Of a stretch of DNA of 64,000 nucleotides, positions 9,282-19,612 are shown piece after piece. Source of the DNA: Martelella mediterranea (GTDB lineage: Bacteria > Pseudomonadota > Alphaproteobacteria > Rhizobiales > Rhizobiaceae); contig NZ_JAINWJ010000010.1 of assembly GCF_021021415.1 (NCBI RefSeq), positions 62,001-126,000 on the forward strand. The letters are read 5' to 3'. The notes under the pieces are model-generated. The model searched no databases, was not told where the DNA came from, and saw only the letters and a list, made by a program, of their open reading frames with translations. Numbering within the stretch: the first letter of the stretch is position 1; each line of letters opens with the position of its first letter. A program made the translations under genes and the position numbers.

Positions 9282-10805
9282 ATGAAGATCACCGGCGAAT
9301 TGCTGATCGGCAACCAGACGCGCATGGGCGCAAACGGAACACTGACAGCCGTGGAGGCGGCCACCGGCAAGGCGCTTTCCGGCGCGTTCGGCGGCGCGAG
9401 CGCGGCCGATCTCGACGAGGCGGTTCGGCTCGCCTGGCAGGCTTTCTTCGCCTATCGCGAGACGGCGCTGGAAGACCGGGCGGCGTTTCTTGAAAAGGCT
9501 GCCGCAAATATCCTCGCCATCGGCGAGCCGCTGATCGAGCGCGCCATGGCCGAAAGCGGCCTGCCGCGTGCGCGGCTCGAGGGCGAGCGCATGCGCACGG
9601 TCAACCAGTTGCGTCTCTTCGCCGGTGTGGTGCGCGAGGGCGCGTTTCAGGATCTGCGTTTCGACCCAGCCGATGCGGCGCGCACGCCGCCGAAGCCCGA
9701 CCTCAGGCTGCGCAAGGTCGGCCTCGGCCCGGTCGCCGTTTTCGGGGCATCGAATTTCCCGCTGGCGTTTTCGGTGGCCGGCGGCGATACCGCCTCGGCG
9801 CTGGCGGCCGGCTGCCCGGTCGTGGTCAAGGCCCATCCGGCCCATCCCGGCACATCGGAACTGGTCGCCCGCGCGGTACAGCAGGCGGTGATCGATTGCG
9901 GCATGCCGGCGGGCACGTTCTCGATGCTGCATGACACCGGCTATGAGATCGGCGGCGCGCTGGTGGCTCATCCGCTGATCCGCGCCGTCGGCTTCACCGG
10001 CTCGCGCCGGGGCGGGCTGGCGCTGGTGGATATCGCCGCAAAACGCGCCATGCCGATCCCCGTCTATGCCGAGATGAGCGCGATCAACCCGGTCCTCCTG
10101 TTTCCCGGAGCGCTGAAGGCGCGCGGCGGCAAGATCGGCGCGGCGTTCGCGGCATCGCTGACGCTCGGCGCAGGCCAGTTCTGCACCAATCCCGGGCTGA
10201 TCCTCGCCGTCGAAGGCGAAGGACTCGATGCCTTCAAGGCGAGCGCTGTCGAGGCGCTGAAGGCCGTGCCGGCCCAGACGATGCTGACCGCCGGCATCTG
10301 CAAGGCCTATCGCGACGGTGTTGCAAAACTGGTCGGCCACAGTGATGTCACGCAGCTTGCCGAAGGGCAGGCAGGCGACGAGTTTCACGGCCAGGCCGCG
10401 CTTTTCGAAACGGCTGCCGCGTCCTTCCTCAACGATAAGAGCCTGCATGACGAAGTCTTCGGCGGTGCGGGCCTGATCGTCAAATGCCGCGATCTGGCGG
10501 AGCTCGAAACCGTGGTCGATGGCATCGAGGGCCAGTTGACCGTCGCGCTTCACATCGACGAAGGCGACCATCCGGCGGCGGCGAAACTGATGCCGAAGCT
10601 CGAAATGCTGGCCGGCCGCCTGCTCGTCAACGGGTTTGGCACCGGCGTCGAGGTGTCGCCTGCCATGGTCCATGGCGGTCCCTATCCGGCAACCTCGGAC
10701 GTGCGCTCGACCTCGGTCGGCACGCTCGCGATCGACCGCTTCCTGCGCCCGATCTCCTATCAGGACATGCCGGCGGACCTGCTTCCGGACGCGTTGCGCG
10801 GGTAA
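9282..10805 (+). CDS. 2,5-dioxovalerate (alpha-ketoglutarate semialdehyde) dehydrogenase
   Basis: A 507-residue aldehyde dehydrogenase that oxidises 2-oxoglutarate semialdehyde to 2-oxoglutarate, the last step of hydroxyproline, L-arabinose and glucarate breakdown. Seen: the [20 protein letters not shown] segment characteristic of this subgroup, catalytic Glu264 ([10 protein letters not shown]) and Cys301 ([10 protein letters not shown]). The start at 9282 gives the usual [11 protein letters not shown]-terminus after AGGA. It follows the Ldh2-type gene by 22 bases and ends at a bidirectional terminator. Both hydroxyproline and arabinose genes are nearby, so it could serve both branches. Confidence 0.9.
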   Translation: MKITGELLIGNQTRMGANGTLTAVEAATGKALSGAFGGASAADLDEAVRLAWQAFFAYRETALEDRAAFLEKAAANILAIGEPLIERAMAESGLPRARLEGERMRTVNQLRLFAGVVREGAFQDLRFDPADAARTPPKPDLRLRKVGLGPVAVFGASNFPLAFSVAGGDTASALAAGCPVVVKAHPAHPGTSELVARAVQQAVIDCGMPAGTFSMLHDTGYEIGGALVAHPLIRAVGFTGSRRGGLALVDIAAKRAMPIPVYAEMSAINPVLLFPGALKARGGKIGAAFAASLTLGAGQFCTNPGLILAVEGEGLDAFKASAVEALKAVPAQTMLTAGICKAYRDGVAKLVGHSDVTQLAEGQAGDEFHGQAALFETAAASFLNDKSLHDEVFGGAGLIVKCRDLAELETVVDGIEGQLTVALHIDEGDHPAAAKLMPKLEMLAGRLLVNGFGTGVEVSPAMVHGGPYPATSDVRSTSVGTLAIDRFLRPISYQDMPADLLPDALRG

Positions 10806-10870
10806 CGGCTGCCGGACCCTTCGAAAACCTGGCCGTGCTGCAAAGGCCAACGGTGATCGACAGCGCAAAA

Positions 10871-10894
10871 AAAGCCCGGCCGAAACCGGGCTTT
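10871..10894. terminator. Bidirectional terminator
   Basis: Perfect 9-bp stem AAAGCCCGG / CCGGGCTTT with a 6-base loop, flanked by A-rich sequence on the left and T-rich on the right. It lies between the convergent dehydrogenase and MFS genes and can serve both strands. Confidence 0.85.
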
Positions 10895-10917
10895 CTCGAC
10901 TTTCGGCGTGTCGACGC

Positions 10918-12117
10918 TCAGGCCGGGGCAGCGGCCGATGCGCGGATACGCACGCCGAACATCACCGTGGTCGCGGAGAGCAGCAGCAGGACGCCGCTTG
11001 CAAACACCGTCCCGGTGCCGCCCGCCGCGTCGAACACGATGCCGCCGAGGCCGGCTCCGAGCGCGATCGCGAGCTGGATCGTGGCGACGAACAGGCCGCC
11101 GGCGCTCTCGGCCTCGTCCGACACGGTGCGCGCGATCCAGCTCGACCAGGCCACCGGAACGCCGCCGAAGATCATGCCCCACAGTACGACCGAGACGGTG
11201 TCGCTCATCGGATTGCCGCCGAAGGCGACCATCACCATCGCCAGTGTCCCCATCGAAAGCGGCACGAGCACCAGGGTCAGGCGAAGGCTCAGCTGGGCCA
11301 TGCGGCCGGCCAGGACGGTGCCGAAGAAATTGGCGATGCCGAAACCGAGCAGGATGATGGCAATCGCCTCGATCGAAAACCCGCCCCGGGTTTCCAGATA
11401 GGCCCTGAGATAGGTGAAGAACACGAAGTGGCCGCCGAAGACCAGGAGGACCGCCATCATGCCGATGCCGATGCCGGGGCGCAGCAGCACCTCGCCAAGC
11501 GTTCTCAACCGGGCCATGCCGGCAGGCCGCATGCTGGGCAGGCTGCGCCACTGCGCGACCAGCGAAATCGCGCCGAGAAGCGATGCCAGCAGGAAAACGC
11601 CGCGCCACCCGATGATCTCGCCGAGATAGCTGCCGACCGGCGCGGCGAAAACCGTCGCGGCGGATACGCCGCTCATCAGGATGGAGAGCGCCCGCGGAAC
11701 CAGGCCCGGCGGAACGAGGCGCATGGTGACCGCCGTCGACATCGCCCAGAAGCCGCCGAGCGCGATGCCCAGCAGAACCCGGCCCGCCAGAAGCATATAG
11801 ACGCCCTGTGCGAAAGCGACCATCAGATTCGAGACAATCAGCAGAACGGAGAAGATCATCATCATGTGACGCCGGTCGGCGCCGCGCGCGGCGGCCGAGA
11901 TCAGCAGGCTCGCGGCAAAGCCGAACATCGCCGTCATCGTCACCGCCTGGCCGGCGGCGCCTTCGGAGATGCCGAGATCGGCGGCAATCGGCGTCAGCAG
12001 GCTCGCCGGCAGGAATTCGGCGGTGACAAGTCCGAAGACGCCCAGCGTCATCGCCGTCACGGCGCCCCATGCGGGCGCGCCGTCAGCGCCCGCCTTCTCG
12101 TTCATAACAGGGTTCAT
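10918..12117 (-). CDS. MFS efflux transporter (AraJ/DHA1-like)
   Basis: A 399-residue major facilitator with about 12 membrane helices. It opens WGAVTAMTLGVFGLVTAEFLPASLLTPIAADLGISEGAAGQAVT, the typical helix 1-2 layout of the drug/sugar-efflux (arabinose efflux permease-like) group, and has LISAAARGADRRHMM as its conserved cytoplasmic loop. It is transcribed divergently from an AraC regulator 86 bases away, a pairing usually meaning that the regulator controls the exporter. Substrate is unknown. It interrupts the otherwise coherent peptide/hydroxyproline block and may be unrelated to it. Confidence 0.88.
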   Translation of the reverse strand: MNPVMNEKAGADGAPAWGAVTAMTLGVFGLVTAEFLPASLLTPIAADLGISEGAAGQAVTMTAMFGFAASLLISAAARGADRRHMMMIFSVLLIVSNLMVAFAQGVYMLLAGRVLLGIALGGFWAMSTAVTMRLVPPGLVPRALSILMSGVSAATVFAAPVGSYLGEIIGWRGVFLLASLLGAISLVAQWRSLPSMRPAGMARLRTLGEVLLRPGIGIGMMAVLLVFGGHFVFFTYLRAYLETRGGFSIEAIAIILLGFGIANFFGTVLAGRMAQLSLRLTLVLVPLSMGTLAMVMVAFGGNPMSDTVSVVLWGMIFGGVPVAWSSWIARTVSDEAESAGGLFVATIQLAIALGAGLGGIVFDAAGGTGTVFASGVLLLLSATTVMFGVRIRASAAAPA

Positions 12118-12203
12118 TGCGATATCCTTCGCGATGGGAGGTGGAGGAGGATGGGCTGAAGTTAGGCTGGACAGGCCGGACTTTCTATGCCAGTAAATCC
12201 GCT

Positions 12204-13193
12204 ATGCATGATCATCCGTCCGAAACATCACCGCGTTCACGCGATGCCGATCTCGTCAGCGAGCTTCTGCTCGGCATGCGGCTTGTCGGCATCGACTATC
12301 GCCGCATCGAGCTTGCCGAACCGTTCTCCTATTCCTTCGGCGCTCAGGACGACCTGCGCGCGAAATTCATCTTCGTCGCGCGCGGCCGGACCGCGCTTCT
12401 CGCGTCGGGCGGCGAGGTCCATGTCATGGGCGCCGGCGATGCGGCTTTGTTGCCGCATGGCGGATTGCACCGGCTGGCGTCATCGCCCGACAATCCCGCG
12501 CCATGCGCCGACCTGACGGCCCTGCCGTCCTCCCCGATCTGCCCGAGCGTCAAGGAGATCAGGACCTGCGAGGCGACGCCGCCGGAAGAGCGGGTCGTGC
12601 TGTTTTCCGCGTGCATGGATTTTGACCTCGGCAGCATGCACCCGCTGGTGGCGATGATGCCGGAGGTGATGCGCGTCGGCACGCTGACCGACCGCTACCC
12701 GGAGATCCTGCCGATGCTGGAGGCGATGGCCCGGGAGGCCAGGGATGGCCGCGCCGGCTATGCCGGCATTCTCGCCCGGCTTGCGGATGTGGTCGCTGCC
12801 TGCATCGTCCGGGCATGGGTCGAATGCGGCTGCGGTGATGCCACCGGATGGATCGCGGCGCTGCGCGATCCGCGTCTGGGTCGCGTGCTCTTGGCGCTCC
12901 ACCGCGAGCCCGGGCGCAACTGGTCCGTGGCCGAACTCGCGCGCGAGATGGGTGTTTCGCGCTCGGTCTTCGCCGAGCGCTTCCTCGATGTCACCGGCGT
13001 GACGCCGGTGCGTTATCTCACCGAAATGCGCATGCGCCTTGCCGCCGACTGGATAAGCCGCGAGGGCGTGCCGATCGAAACCGCCGCTCATCGCCTGGGT
13101 TACGGCTCGCAGGCCGCGTTCAGCCGCGCCTTCAAGCGCATTACAGGCCAGCCGCCAAGCCGCATCGCCGCCGGCACCACCGCCCAGATTTAG
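12204..13193 (+). CDS. AraC family regulator with cupin-type sensor domain
   Basis: A 329-residue transcription factor. Residues about 20-200 form a cupin-like sensor (RAKFIFVARGRTALLASG, then GDAALLPHGGLHRL). The C-terminal 100 residues are the two-helix-turn-helix DNA-binding part (WSVAELAREMGVSRSVFAERFLDVTGVTPVRYLTEMRMRLAADWI and IETAAHRLGYGSQAAFSRAFKRITGQPPS). The ATG at 12204 gives the family-like N-terminus; no good ribosome site precedes it, so the start is less certain, and an in-frame TTG at 12117 would add 29 residues. Divergent from the MFS gene, which it probably regulates. Confidence 0.85.
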   Translation: MHDHPSETSPRSRDADLVSELLLGMRLVGIDYRRIELAEPFSYSFGAQDDLRAKFIFVARGRTALLASGGEVHVMGAGDAALLPHGGLHRLASSPDNPAPCADLTALPSSPICPSVKEIRTCEATPPEERVVLFSACMDFDLGSMHPLVAMMPEVMRVGTLTDRYPEILPMLEAMAREARDGRAGYAGILARLADVVAACIVRAWVECGCGDATGWIAALRDPRLGRVLLALHREPGRNWSVAELAREMGVSRSVFAERFLDVTGVTPVRYLTEMRMRLAADWISREGVPIETAAHRLGYGSQAAFSRAFKRITGQPPSRIAAGTTAQI

Positions 13194-13222
13194 ACGGTTA
13201 CGCGGCCTGAACCGCGCCTGCG

Positions 13223-14323
<1,101 letters not shown>

Positions 14324-14332
14324 GTCCGTCTC

Positions 14333-16279
14333 CTATCTTTCCGCCAGCCAGACCTGCATGGCGCCCGCTTCCCGATTGGCCCAGAGGTGGTAGGGAATGG
14401 CGCGGAACGGCTTCGGCTTGAGGGCAGGGGGCGCGGTCCGGTAAAGCCCGCCGTCAAAGCCGTCCGCCGCCGCCTCATAGCCTTCGCCCTCCAGCACCAC
14501 CGCGCCGCCGAGAAGATCGGCGTCATAGCGCGGCTCGAGGCGGGCATCGGGCGCGAGACGCAGGCGCTGCGGCTCGGTGCCGATATCGGCTTCCTCGACG
14601 CAGTAGACCACCGGACCGCGGCGAAGCGCCACCCGCCCGGCATCCTCGCCGACGGCCGGATGGGCATAGAGCCGCTCCACCGGCATGTCGAAGTGCAGGC
14701 GCAGTTCGTCGCCGTCCTTGAAAGTGCCGCTGACCTCGGCATAGCCCTTGACCGGGGCAAGCGGAATGTCGCGCCCGTTGAGCGTCGCCCGCGCCCCCCC
14801 CCCGCACCAGCCGGGAATGCGCAGTTTCAGCGTGAGGTCGGTCGGTTCGAAAAGGCCGAGCGCGATGCGGATGTCGCCGTCCCAGGGATAGGCCGTGTCC
14901 TGCCTGAGCCGCACGAAGGTGCCGTCGAGATCGAGTTCGGCGACATTGGCGCCGTAGAGATGCACCGCGATCTCGTTGCCCTTCGTGGTGTAGAAATACT
15001 TTCCGAGCGAGGTGATAAAGCGGGCGATATTGGTCGGGCAGCAGGGGCAGTAGTGCCATTTCCAGCGACGGTTCTGGCCGTGGCTTTCCAGCACGTTCTC
15101 GTAGAAATAATGTTCGCCATCGCGGGCGATGCCGGAGAGCGCGCCGTTGAACAGCACGGTTTCCAGCTGATCGGTATATTTGCCGTCGAGATCGATCTCG
15201 GCCATGCGCGAACACCAGAAGCCGAGCGCGACCGCCGCGCAGGTCTCGGCATAGGCGGTCTCATTGGGCAGGTCGAAGGCGCGGGTGAAGCCTTCGTTTG
15301 CGCCCGATGGTCCAAGTCCGCCGGTGACATAGAGCTGGCGACCGGTGAGATCGGCAAACAGCCGGTCGGCGGCGTCCTTCAGGGTCGGATCGTCGTTTTC
15401 AAACGCGAGGTCGGTCATCGCCGAGAGCAGATACATCGCGCGCACCGCATGGCCGACGACCTCGGTCTGCTCGCGCACTGGCTTGTGGGCCTGGCTGTAG
15501 GCATAAGTTTCGAACACGTAATCGGCCGGGTCTTCGCCGCGCCGGCGGGCTTCGTCATCGAAATAGGAGGGCATCTGGCCGCGTTCGTCGACCAGCCATG
15601 TCGCGAGCTTCAGATGGCGCGGATCGCCGGTCACCCGGTAGAGCTTGACGAGCGCCAGTTCGATTTCTTCATGCGCGTCATAGCCACGGAGCTTGCCGGG
15701 TTCGGGGCCGAAGGTGTCGATGATGTGGTCGACGGCGCGGATCATCACGTCGAGGAAGCGGCGCTTGCCAGTCGCCTCGAAATAGGCGACCGCGCCTTCC
15801 AGCAGGTGGCCCATCGAATACATCTCGTGCAGGTCGCGCAGATTGGTCCAACGCTTTTCCGGCTCGCGGCGGATGAACCAGCTGTTGAGATAGCCGTCCT
15901 GCATCTGGCCGTGTTCCAGCTTTTCAACGATGGCGTCGATCTTCGCCTCGATATCCGGGTTCGGATGGTTCTTCAAAGTGTAGCTTGCCGCCTCGATCCA
16001 CTTGCCGAAATCGGAATCGAAGAAATGCTGCATCGACAATCCGCTCGGCTGGATCGGCCGCGCCAGCGGGCCGGGCGGGTTGTCGAAATCCAGAACTTCG
16101 AGAAAGCCTTCCTCCTCCAGCCGCTTGTGCTGGGTCGGAATGGTGACGTCGCGGACCGTCTCCTGCCAGCTCTTCCAGAAACCGCCATCAAAGGCGACGC
16201 GGGTGTGATCGACGGGCACATAACGTTCGAAACTGCGCGCAGACGCGGGAGACGTCTTTTCCGACGCGGACGATGACAT
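14333..16279 (-). CDS. GH127 beta-L-arabinofuranosidase
   Basis: A 648-residue cytosolic glycosidase (no signal peptide) related to Bifidobacterium HypBA1, which releases L-arabinose from beta-1,2-arabinooligosaccharides attached to hydroxyproline. The Glu-x-Cys pair (AETC, about Glu345/Cys347) and the Cys cluster YCPCCPTN (about Cys411, 413, 414) match the zinc-thiolate catalytic site of the family. The N-terminal domain has FDGGFWKSWQETVRDVTIPTQ. ATG 16279 follows AAGGAG; in-frame ATGs at 16297 and 16306 would overlap the permease. A run of ten G residues on the coding strand (14794-14803, about codon 492) sits inside the gene. It shares an operon with its importer, so uptake precedes hydrolysis. 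Confidence 0.88.
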   Translation of the reverse strand: MSSSASEKTSPASARSFERYVPVDHTRVAFDGGFWKSWQETVRDVTIPTQHKRLEEEGFLEVLDFDNPPGPLARPIQPSGLSMQHFFDSDFGKWIEAASYTLKNHPNPDIEAKIDAIVEKLEHGQMQDGYLNSWFIRREPEKRWTNLRDLHEMYSMGHLLEGAVAYFEATGKRRFLDVMIRAVDHIIDTFGPEPGKLRGYDAHEEIELALVKLYRVTGDPRHLKLATWLVDERGQMPSYFDDEARRRGEDPADYVFETYAYSQAHKPVREQTEVVGHAVRAMYLLSAMTDLAFENDDPTLKDAADRLFADLTGRQLYVTGGLGPSGANEGFTRAFDLPNETAYAETCAAVALGFWCSRMAEIDLDGKYTDQLETVLFNGALSGIARDGEHYFYENVLESHGQNRRWKWHYCPCCPTNIARFITSLGKYFYTTKGNEIAVHLYGANVAELDLDGTFVRLRQDTAYPWDGDIRIALGLFEPTDLTLKLRIPGWCGGGARATLNGRDIPLAPVKGYAEVSGTFKDGDELRLHFDMPVERLYAHPAVGEDAGRVALRRGPVVYCVEEADIGTEPQRLRLAPDARLEPRYDADLLGGAVVLEGEGYEAAADGFDGGLYRTAPPALKPKPFRAIPYHLWANREAGAMQVWLAER

Positions 16280-16302
16280 GGAAACTCCTTGGGACATGGT
16301 AT

Positions 16303-17175
16303 TCATTTGACGGCCCCGGCGGTCAGCCCACGCACATAGTAGCGCTGCAGCGCCAGGAACATCACGATGCAGGGGATCATGGTGAGCGAGATACCGGCCT
16401 GGAGCGCGCCCCAGTCGATAATGCCGTAAATGCCGGAGGAGACGTTCACCAGCATGATCGGCAGGGTGAACTTGTTCTGGTCCGACAGGAAGATCAGCGC
16501 GGCCAGGAACTCGTTCCAGGAATTGAGGAAGGCGAACATCACGACCGTGGCCACACCCGGCAGCGCCAATGGCATCAGGATGCGCCGCACCAGCGTCCAT
16601 TGCGACGCGCCGTCGATCCGCGCGGCCTCGACCAGCGCCTTCGGGATGGCGTCGAAGGCATTGCGCATCATGAAGATCGAGAAGGGGAGCTGAAAGGTGG
16701 TGTAGATCAGCACCAGGCCCAGAAGGCTGTTCTGCAGATGCAGGAATTTCAGGATCAGGAACAGCGGCGTCAGGATCGACTGGAACGGGATCATCATCGT
16801 CGCCATGACGAGGACGAAGATCAGCGTCTGGCCGGGGAAGCGGAATTTGGAAAACCCGTAGCCCGCAGGCACCGCGACGGCCACGGTGAAGGCGATGGTG
16901 CCGAGCGCGATCAGCACCGAATTGGTCGCGTAGACATACCAGCCGGCGCCGACATTTTCGAGACGGCGGTAATTCTCCAGCGAAAACGCCTTGGAAAACA
17001 GCGCCACCGGATGGGCAAGCGCCTCGGCCGCCGGTTTGAAGGAATTGGCGAACGACCAGATGATCGGCATCAGGAAGAACACCGCCAGAATGATCATCGC
17101 CAGAAGCATGAGCAGACGGGTGGCAACCGCGCCATAGCCTTCATCGGCTTCCATGAACAGGCTTTTCACGCTCAT
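16303..17175 (-). CDS. Sugar ABC transporter permease (MalG/UgpE type)
   Basis: A 290-residue inner-membrane permease with six helices. The coupling loop reads EAARIDGASQWTLVRRILMPLALPG, the diagnostic EAA-G motif of the CUT1 family, and TNSVLIALGTIAFTVAVAVPAGYGFSKF precedes it. The start overlaps the stop of the partner permease by four bases. It lies just upstream of the GH127 gene, so the imported ligand is probably an arabinoside. Confidence 0.92.
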   Translation of the reverse strand: MSVKSLFMEADEGYGAVATRLLMLLAMIILAVFFLMPIIWSFANSFKPAAEALAHPVALFSKAFSLENYRRLENVGAGWYVYATNSVLIALGTIAFTVAVAVPAGYGFSKFRFPGQTLIFVLVMATMMIPFQSILTPLFLILKFLHLQNSLLGLVLIYTTFQLPFSIFMMRNAFDAIPKALVEAARIDGASQWTLVRRILMPLALPGVATVVMFAFLNSWNEFLAALIFLSDQNKFTLPIMLVNVSSGIYGIIDWGALQAGISLTMIPCIVMFLALQRYYVRGLTAGAVK

Positions 17176-18092
17176 CGTCCGTCCTCCGGCCGCTGGCGCA
17201 TGAAGGAAAGCTGGATCGAGCTGATGGCGACGAGAACGACCAGCAGGGCGAAGGACAGCGCGGAGCCGTAGCCCAGCCGATAGGACGAGAACGACGCGAG
17301 ATAGATGGTGAATACCGCCGAGATTGTGCTGTTGTTCGGCCCGCCCTGGGTGATGATGAAGAACTGATCGAAGGCAAGCATGGACGAGGTCACGTTCAGG
17401 ATCAGCGCCAGCAGAACCGAATTGCGCATCAGCGGCAGGATGATCCGTCGGAAGCGGCTGAAGGGGCTCGCACCATCGATCCGGGCGGCCTCGATCACGT
17501 CATTGGGGATGCTCTGCAGGCCGGTCAGAAGGATGACCATGGTGAAGCCGGCGGTTTTCCAGACCACCATGAGAATGATCACGGCGAGCGCCGGCCAGAA
17601 GCTTTCAAGCGGGCGCGGCGCATGATCGACAAGGCCAAGCCCGGTCAGAAGCCGCGCGAACACGCCGCTATCGGGATTGAGCAGCCAGAGCCACAGCGTG
17701 GAAGCAGCACCAAAGCCGATGACGACCGGCATGAAGAACACCGTGCGGAAGAAGCCGACGCTGCGCAGCGGCCGGTCGACCAGGAGCGCCAGGGGCAGGG
17801 CAACGGCCATGATCGCGGTGGTGACGAGCACCGTATAAAGCAGGGTGAAGCCGAAGGACTGCCAGAGCTGGGTATCGCCGAGAAGTTCGGCGTAATTTTC
17901 AATGCCGATGAACTTGCGGCGGCCGAGCAGCGGCCAGCGGAAGAAGCTCATCCACACCGTCATGACCAGCGGAATGATGAACAGTCCGATGATGAACACC
18001 ATGCTCGGCGCGATGAAGGCGAGGCCCAGCCAGCCATGCGGCTCATCGCTGCCCGCCTGCCGGCGTTTCTGTAACGCGCGCTTGAGAAACAA
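17172..18092 (-). CDS. Sugar ABC transporter permease (MalF/UgpA type)
   Basis: A 306-residue partner permease. It starts with a short cytosolic segment, then WLGLAFIAPSMVFIIGLFIIPLVMTVWMSFFRW (first helix) and the motif EAARIDGASPFSRFRRIILPLMRNSV. Six helices are expected. The gene lies 117 bases after the binding-protein gene, with a GC-rich hairpin between, and is translationally coupled to the MalG-type partner. Confidence 0.92.
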   Translation of the reverse strand: MFLKRALQKRRQAGSDEPHGWLGLAFIAPSMVFIIGLFIIPLVMTVWMSFFRWPLLGRRKFIGIENYAELLGDTQLWQSFGFTLLYTVLVTTAIMAVALPLALLVDRPLRSVGFFRTVFFMPVVIGFGAASTLWLWLLNPDSGVFARLLTGLGLVDHAPRPLESFWPALAVIILMVVWKTAGFTMVILLTGLQSIPNDVIEAARIDGASPFSRFRRIILPLMRNSVLLALILNVTSSMLAFDQFFIITQGGPNNSTISAVFTIYLASFSSYRLGYGSALSFALLVVLVAISSIQLSFMRQRPEDGR

Positions 18093-18178
18093 GACGTCAA
18101 ATCCCTGGGTTCGGTGATGTCTGCGGGTCCGCGCGGCGGCTTTCCCGAGGCTCTGCTATCCCCTGCGGGGGGAGGGAC

Positions 18179-18200
18179 GCGGGCGGCGCGGGCCGCCCGC
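18179..18200 (-). terminator. Intercistronic hairpin after sugar-binding-protein gene
   Basis: Perfect 9-bp stem GCGGGCGGC / GCCGCCCGC with a 4-base loop, ten bases downstream of the binding-protein stop and ahead of the first permease gene. There is no T-tract, so partial termination or 3'-end protection is likely. Confidence 0.55.
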
Positions 18201-18209
18201 AGCCGGGCG

Positions 18210-19454
18210 TCACGGATTGGTGCGGTCGAGGATCTTGGTGAAATCCTCCTGCGCGGTTTCGATCGCGCCATCCACATCATCGCCGAAGACCGCGCTCTGG
18301 ATCAGGTTCAGAAACGGACCGGTGCGGCTGACGAAAAGCTCGTCCGAGGCATAGGTGTAGGGCGTGCGCGCCTTCGACAGGATGTCATAGGCGATGAGGT
18401 TGCGCGGGTCGAAATTGGCATAGGCCTCTTCCGCCAGATCGGTGCGCGAGGGCATGCCGGCTTCCTGTGTGATGAAGACCTGCTGCTCGGGCTCCATGTA
18501 GAACTTCACGAAATCCTCGATCACCGCCTTCTTCTCAGGCGCGATGCCCTTGATCATGGCAAGCGTGTCGCCGCCTGCAAAGCTCGACTGACCGCCCGTC
18601 GGGCCGGGGATCGGAGCGACGGCGAAGTTGACGTCCGGATAGGTGCTGGTCAGCAGGTTGACGATGTAGGAGCCGGTCATCAGCACGCCGACCTTGCCCG
18701 AGGCGAAGGCTTCCACGGCATTGTTGCCGTTGCCGGAGCGCGACGTCGGATGGATCGTGCCGGCCTGCCACATCGTGCGGTAGTCTTCCAGCGTTTCGCG
18801 CATGGCCGGCGTATCGATGGTCGCTTCGCGGCCGTCATCGGTCAGGATATCGGCATCGGCCGCCCAGATATGCGGCAGGAAGTCGTAGATCAGCCAGCTT
18901 CCGGAATTGGCAACGAAATAGAAGCCGTAGATGTCGTCGCCGAGCGCGCTGATCTTCTCGGCCGCCGCGACGATCTCGTCGAGCGATGCGGGGGCCTTCT
19001 CGGGATCGAGGCCGGCCTGCTCGAACAGGTCGGTGTTATAGGCGATGATCGATGCGTCGGGCAGGGCGGGCACGCCGTAGATATTGCCGTCATAGGTGGC
19101 AAGCCGGATATGGGACGGGCTCAGCGCATCGGCATAGGGCAGGCCCTCGACGAAGCCGGTCATGTCTTCCAGCGTATCGTTGGCGGCAAATGTCGGCAGA
19201 TAGATCAGGTCGAGCACCGCGCCTTCGGGCGGCGCACCGCCGGCGATCGCGGCGCCGAGCTTCGGCACCATCTGTTCGGCGATCACCGCAGTGACGTTGA
19301 CGGTGTCGTCGTGGGCGGTGTTGTACTTCTCGGCGAGCGCCTGCAGCACGGCGGCCGACGAGGTGCGAACCCAGAGGTTTACCTCCTCCGCCTGGGCCCA
19401 TGAAGCGGATGCCGCCAGCGTGACTGCAGCAAGCATGAGTTTGGTTTTCAGCAT
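18210..19454 (-). CDS. Sugar-binding protein, SBP family 1 (CUT1)
   Basis: A 414-residue periplasmic binding protein. Signal peptide about 1-22 (MLKTKLMLAAVTLAASASWAQA), mature start EEVNLWVRTSS. The hinge and ligand segments YGVPALPDASIIAYNTDLFEQAGLDPEKAPASLDE and FASGKVGVLMTGSYIV are typical of the MalE/UgpB class. ATG 19454 is preceded by AAGGGGA; an earlier in-frame codon would place a non-signal stretch before the signal peptide. First gene of the operon that ends with GH127 and the ATPase. Its promoter region contains a TTGTCGACAA palindrome and an 18-bp LacI-type palindrome. Confidence 0.9.
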   Translation of the reverse strand: MLKTKLMLAAVTLAASASWAQAEEVNLWVRTSSAAVLQALAEKYNTAHDDTVNVTAVIAEQMVPKLGAAIAGGAPPEGAVLDLIYLPTFAANDTLEDMTGFVEGLPYADALSPSHIRLATYDGNIYGVPALPDASIIAYNTDLFEQAGLDPEKAPASLDEIVAAAEKISALGDDIYGFYFVANSGSWLIYDFLPHIWAADADILTDDGREATIDTPAMRETLEDYRTMWQAGTIHPTSRSGNGNNAVEAFASGKVGVLMTGSYIVNLLTSTYPDVNFAVAPIPGPTGGQSSFAGGDTLAMIKGIAPEKKAVIEDFVKFYMEPEQQVFITQEAGMPSRTDLAEEAYANFDPRNLIAYDILSKARTPYTYASDELFVSRTGPFLNLIQSAVFGDDVDGAIETAQEDFTKILDRTNP

Positions 19455-19520
19455 GTCATTCCCCTTCTCGTTTTCGTCATTCCTCTTGACGTTTGATAAC
19501 GGTATGGGAGAAAAATTTCG

Positions 19521-19530
19521 TTGTCGACAA
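19521..19530. promoter_or_regulatory. TTGTCGACAA palindrome in arabinoside promoter region
   Basis: Perfect 10-bp palindrome identical to those at 6898 and 22853, lying between the divergent sugar-binding-protein and LacI genes (67 bases before one start and 83 before the other). Probable site for the FadR-type GntR regulator encoded at 22918-23640. Confidence 0.6.
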
Positions 19531-19578
19531 TTTGTGTTCATCTGCTTGCAAAAACCTTTTTGCAACATTGTTTTTGTT

Positions 19579-19596
19579 TGATAAAAGCTTTTATCA
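19579..19596. promoter_or_regulatory. 18-bp palindrome, likely LacI-family operator
   Basis: TGATAAAAGCTTTTATCA is a perfect 18-bp inverted repeat 17 bases before the LacI gene start. A half-site-like TTTGATAA recurs at 19492-19499 near the binding-protein gene. The position suits autoregulation and control of the divergent arabinoside operon. Confidence 0.65.
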
Positions 19597-19612
19597 GCAA
19601 ACTGGAACCGTC

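Noticed and set aside
14333-16600. N-terminally extended GH127 (755 codons)
   Set aside because: The extra part overlaps the permease gene in another frame; AAGGAG before ATG 16279 marks the start.
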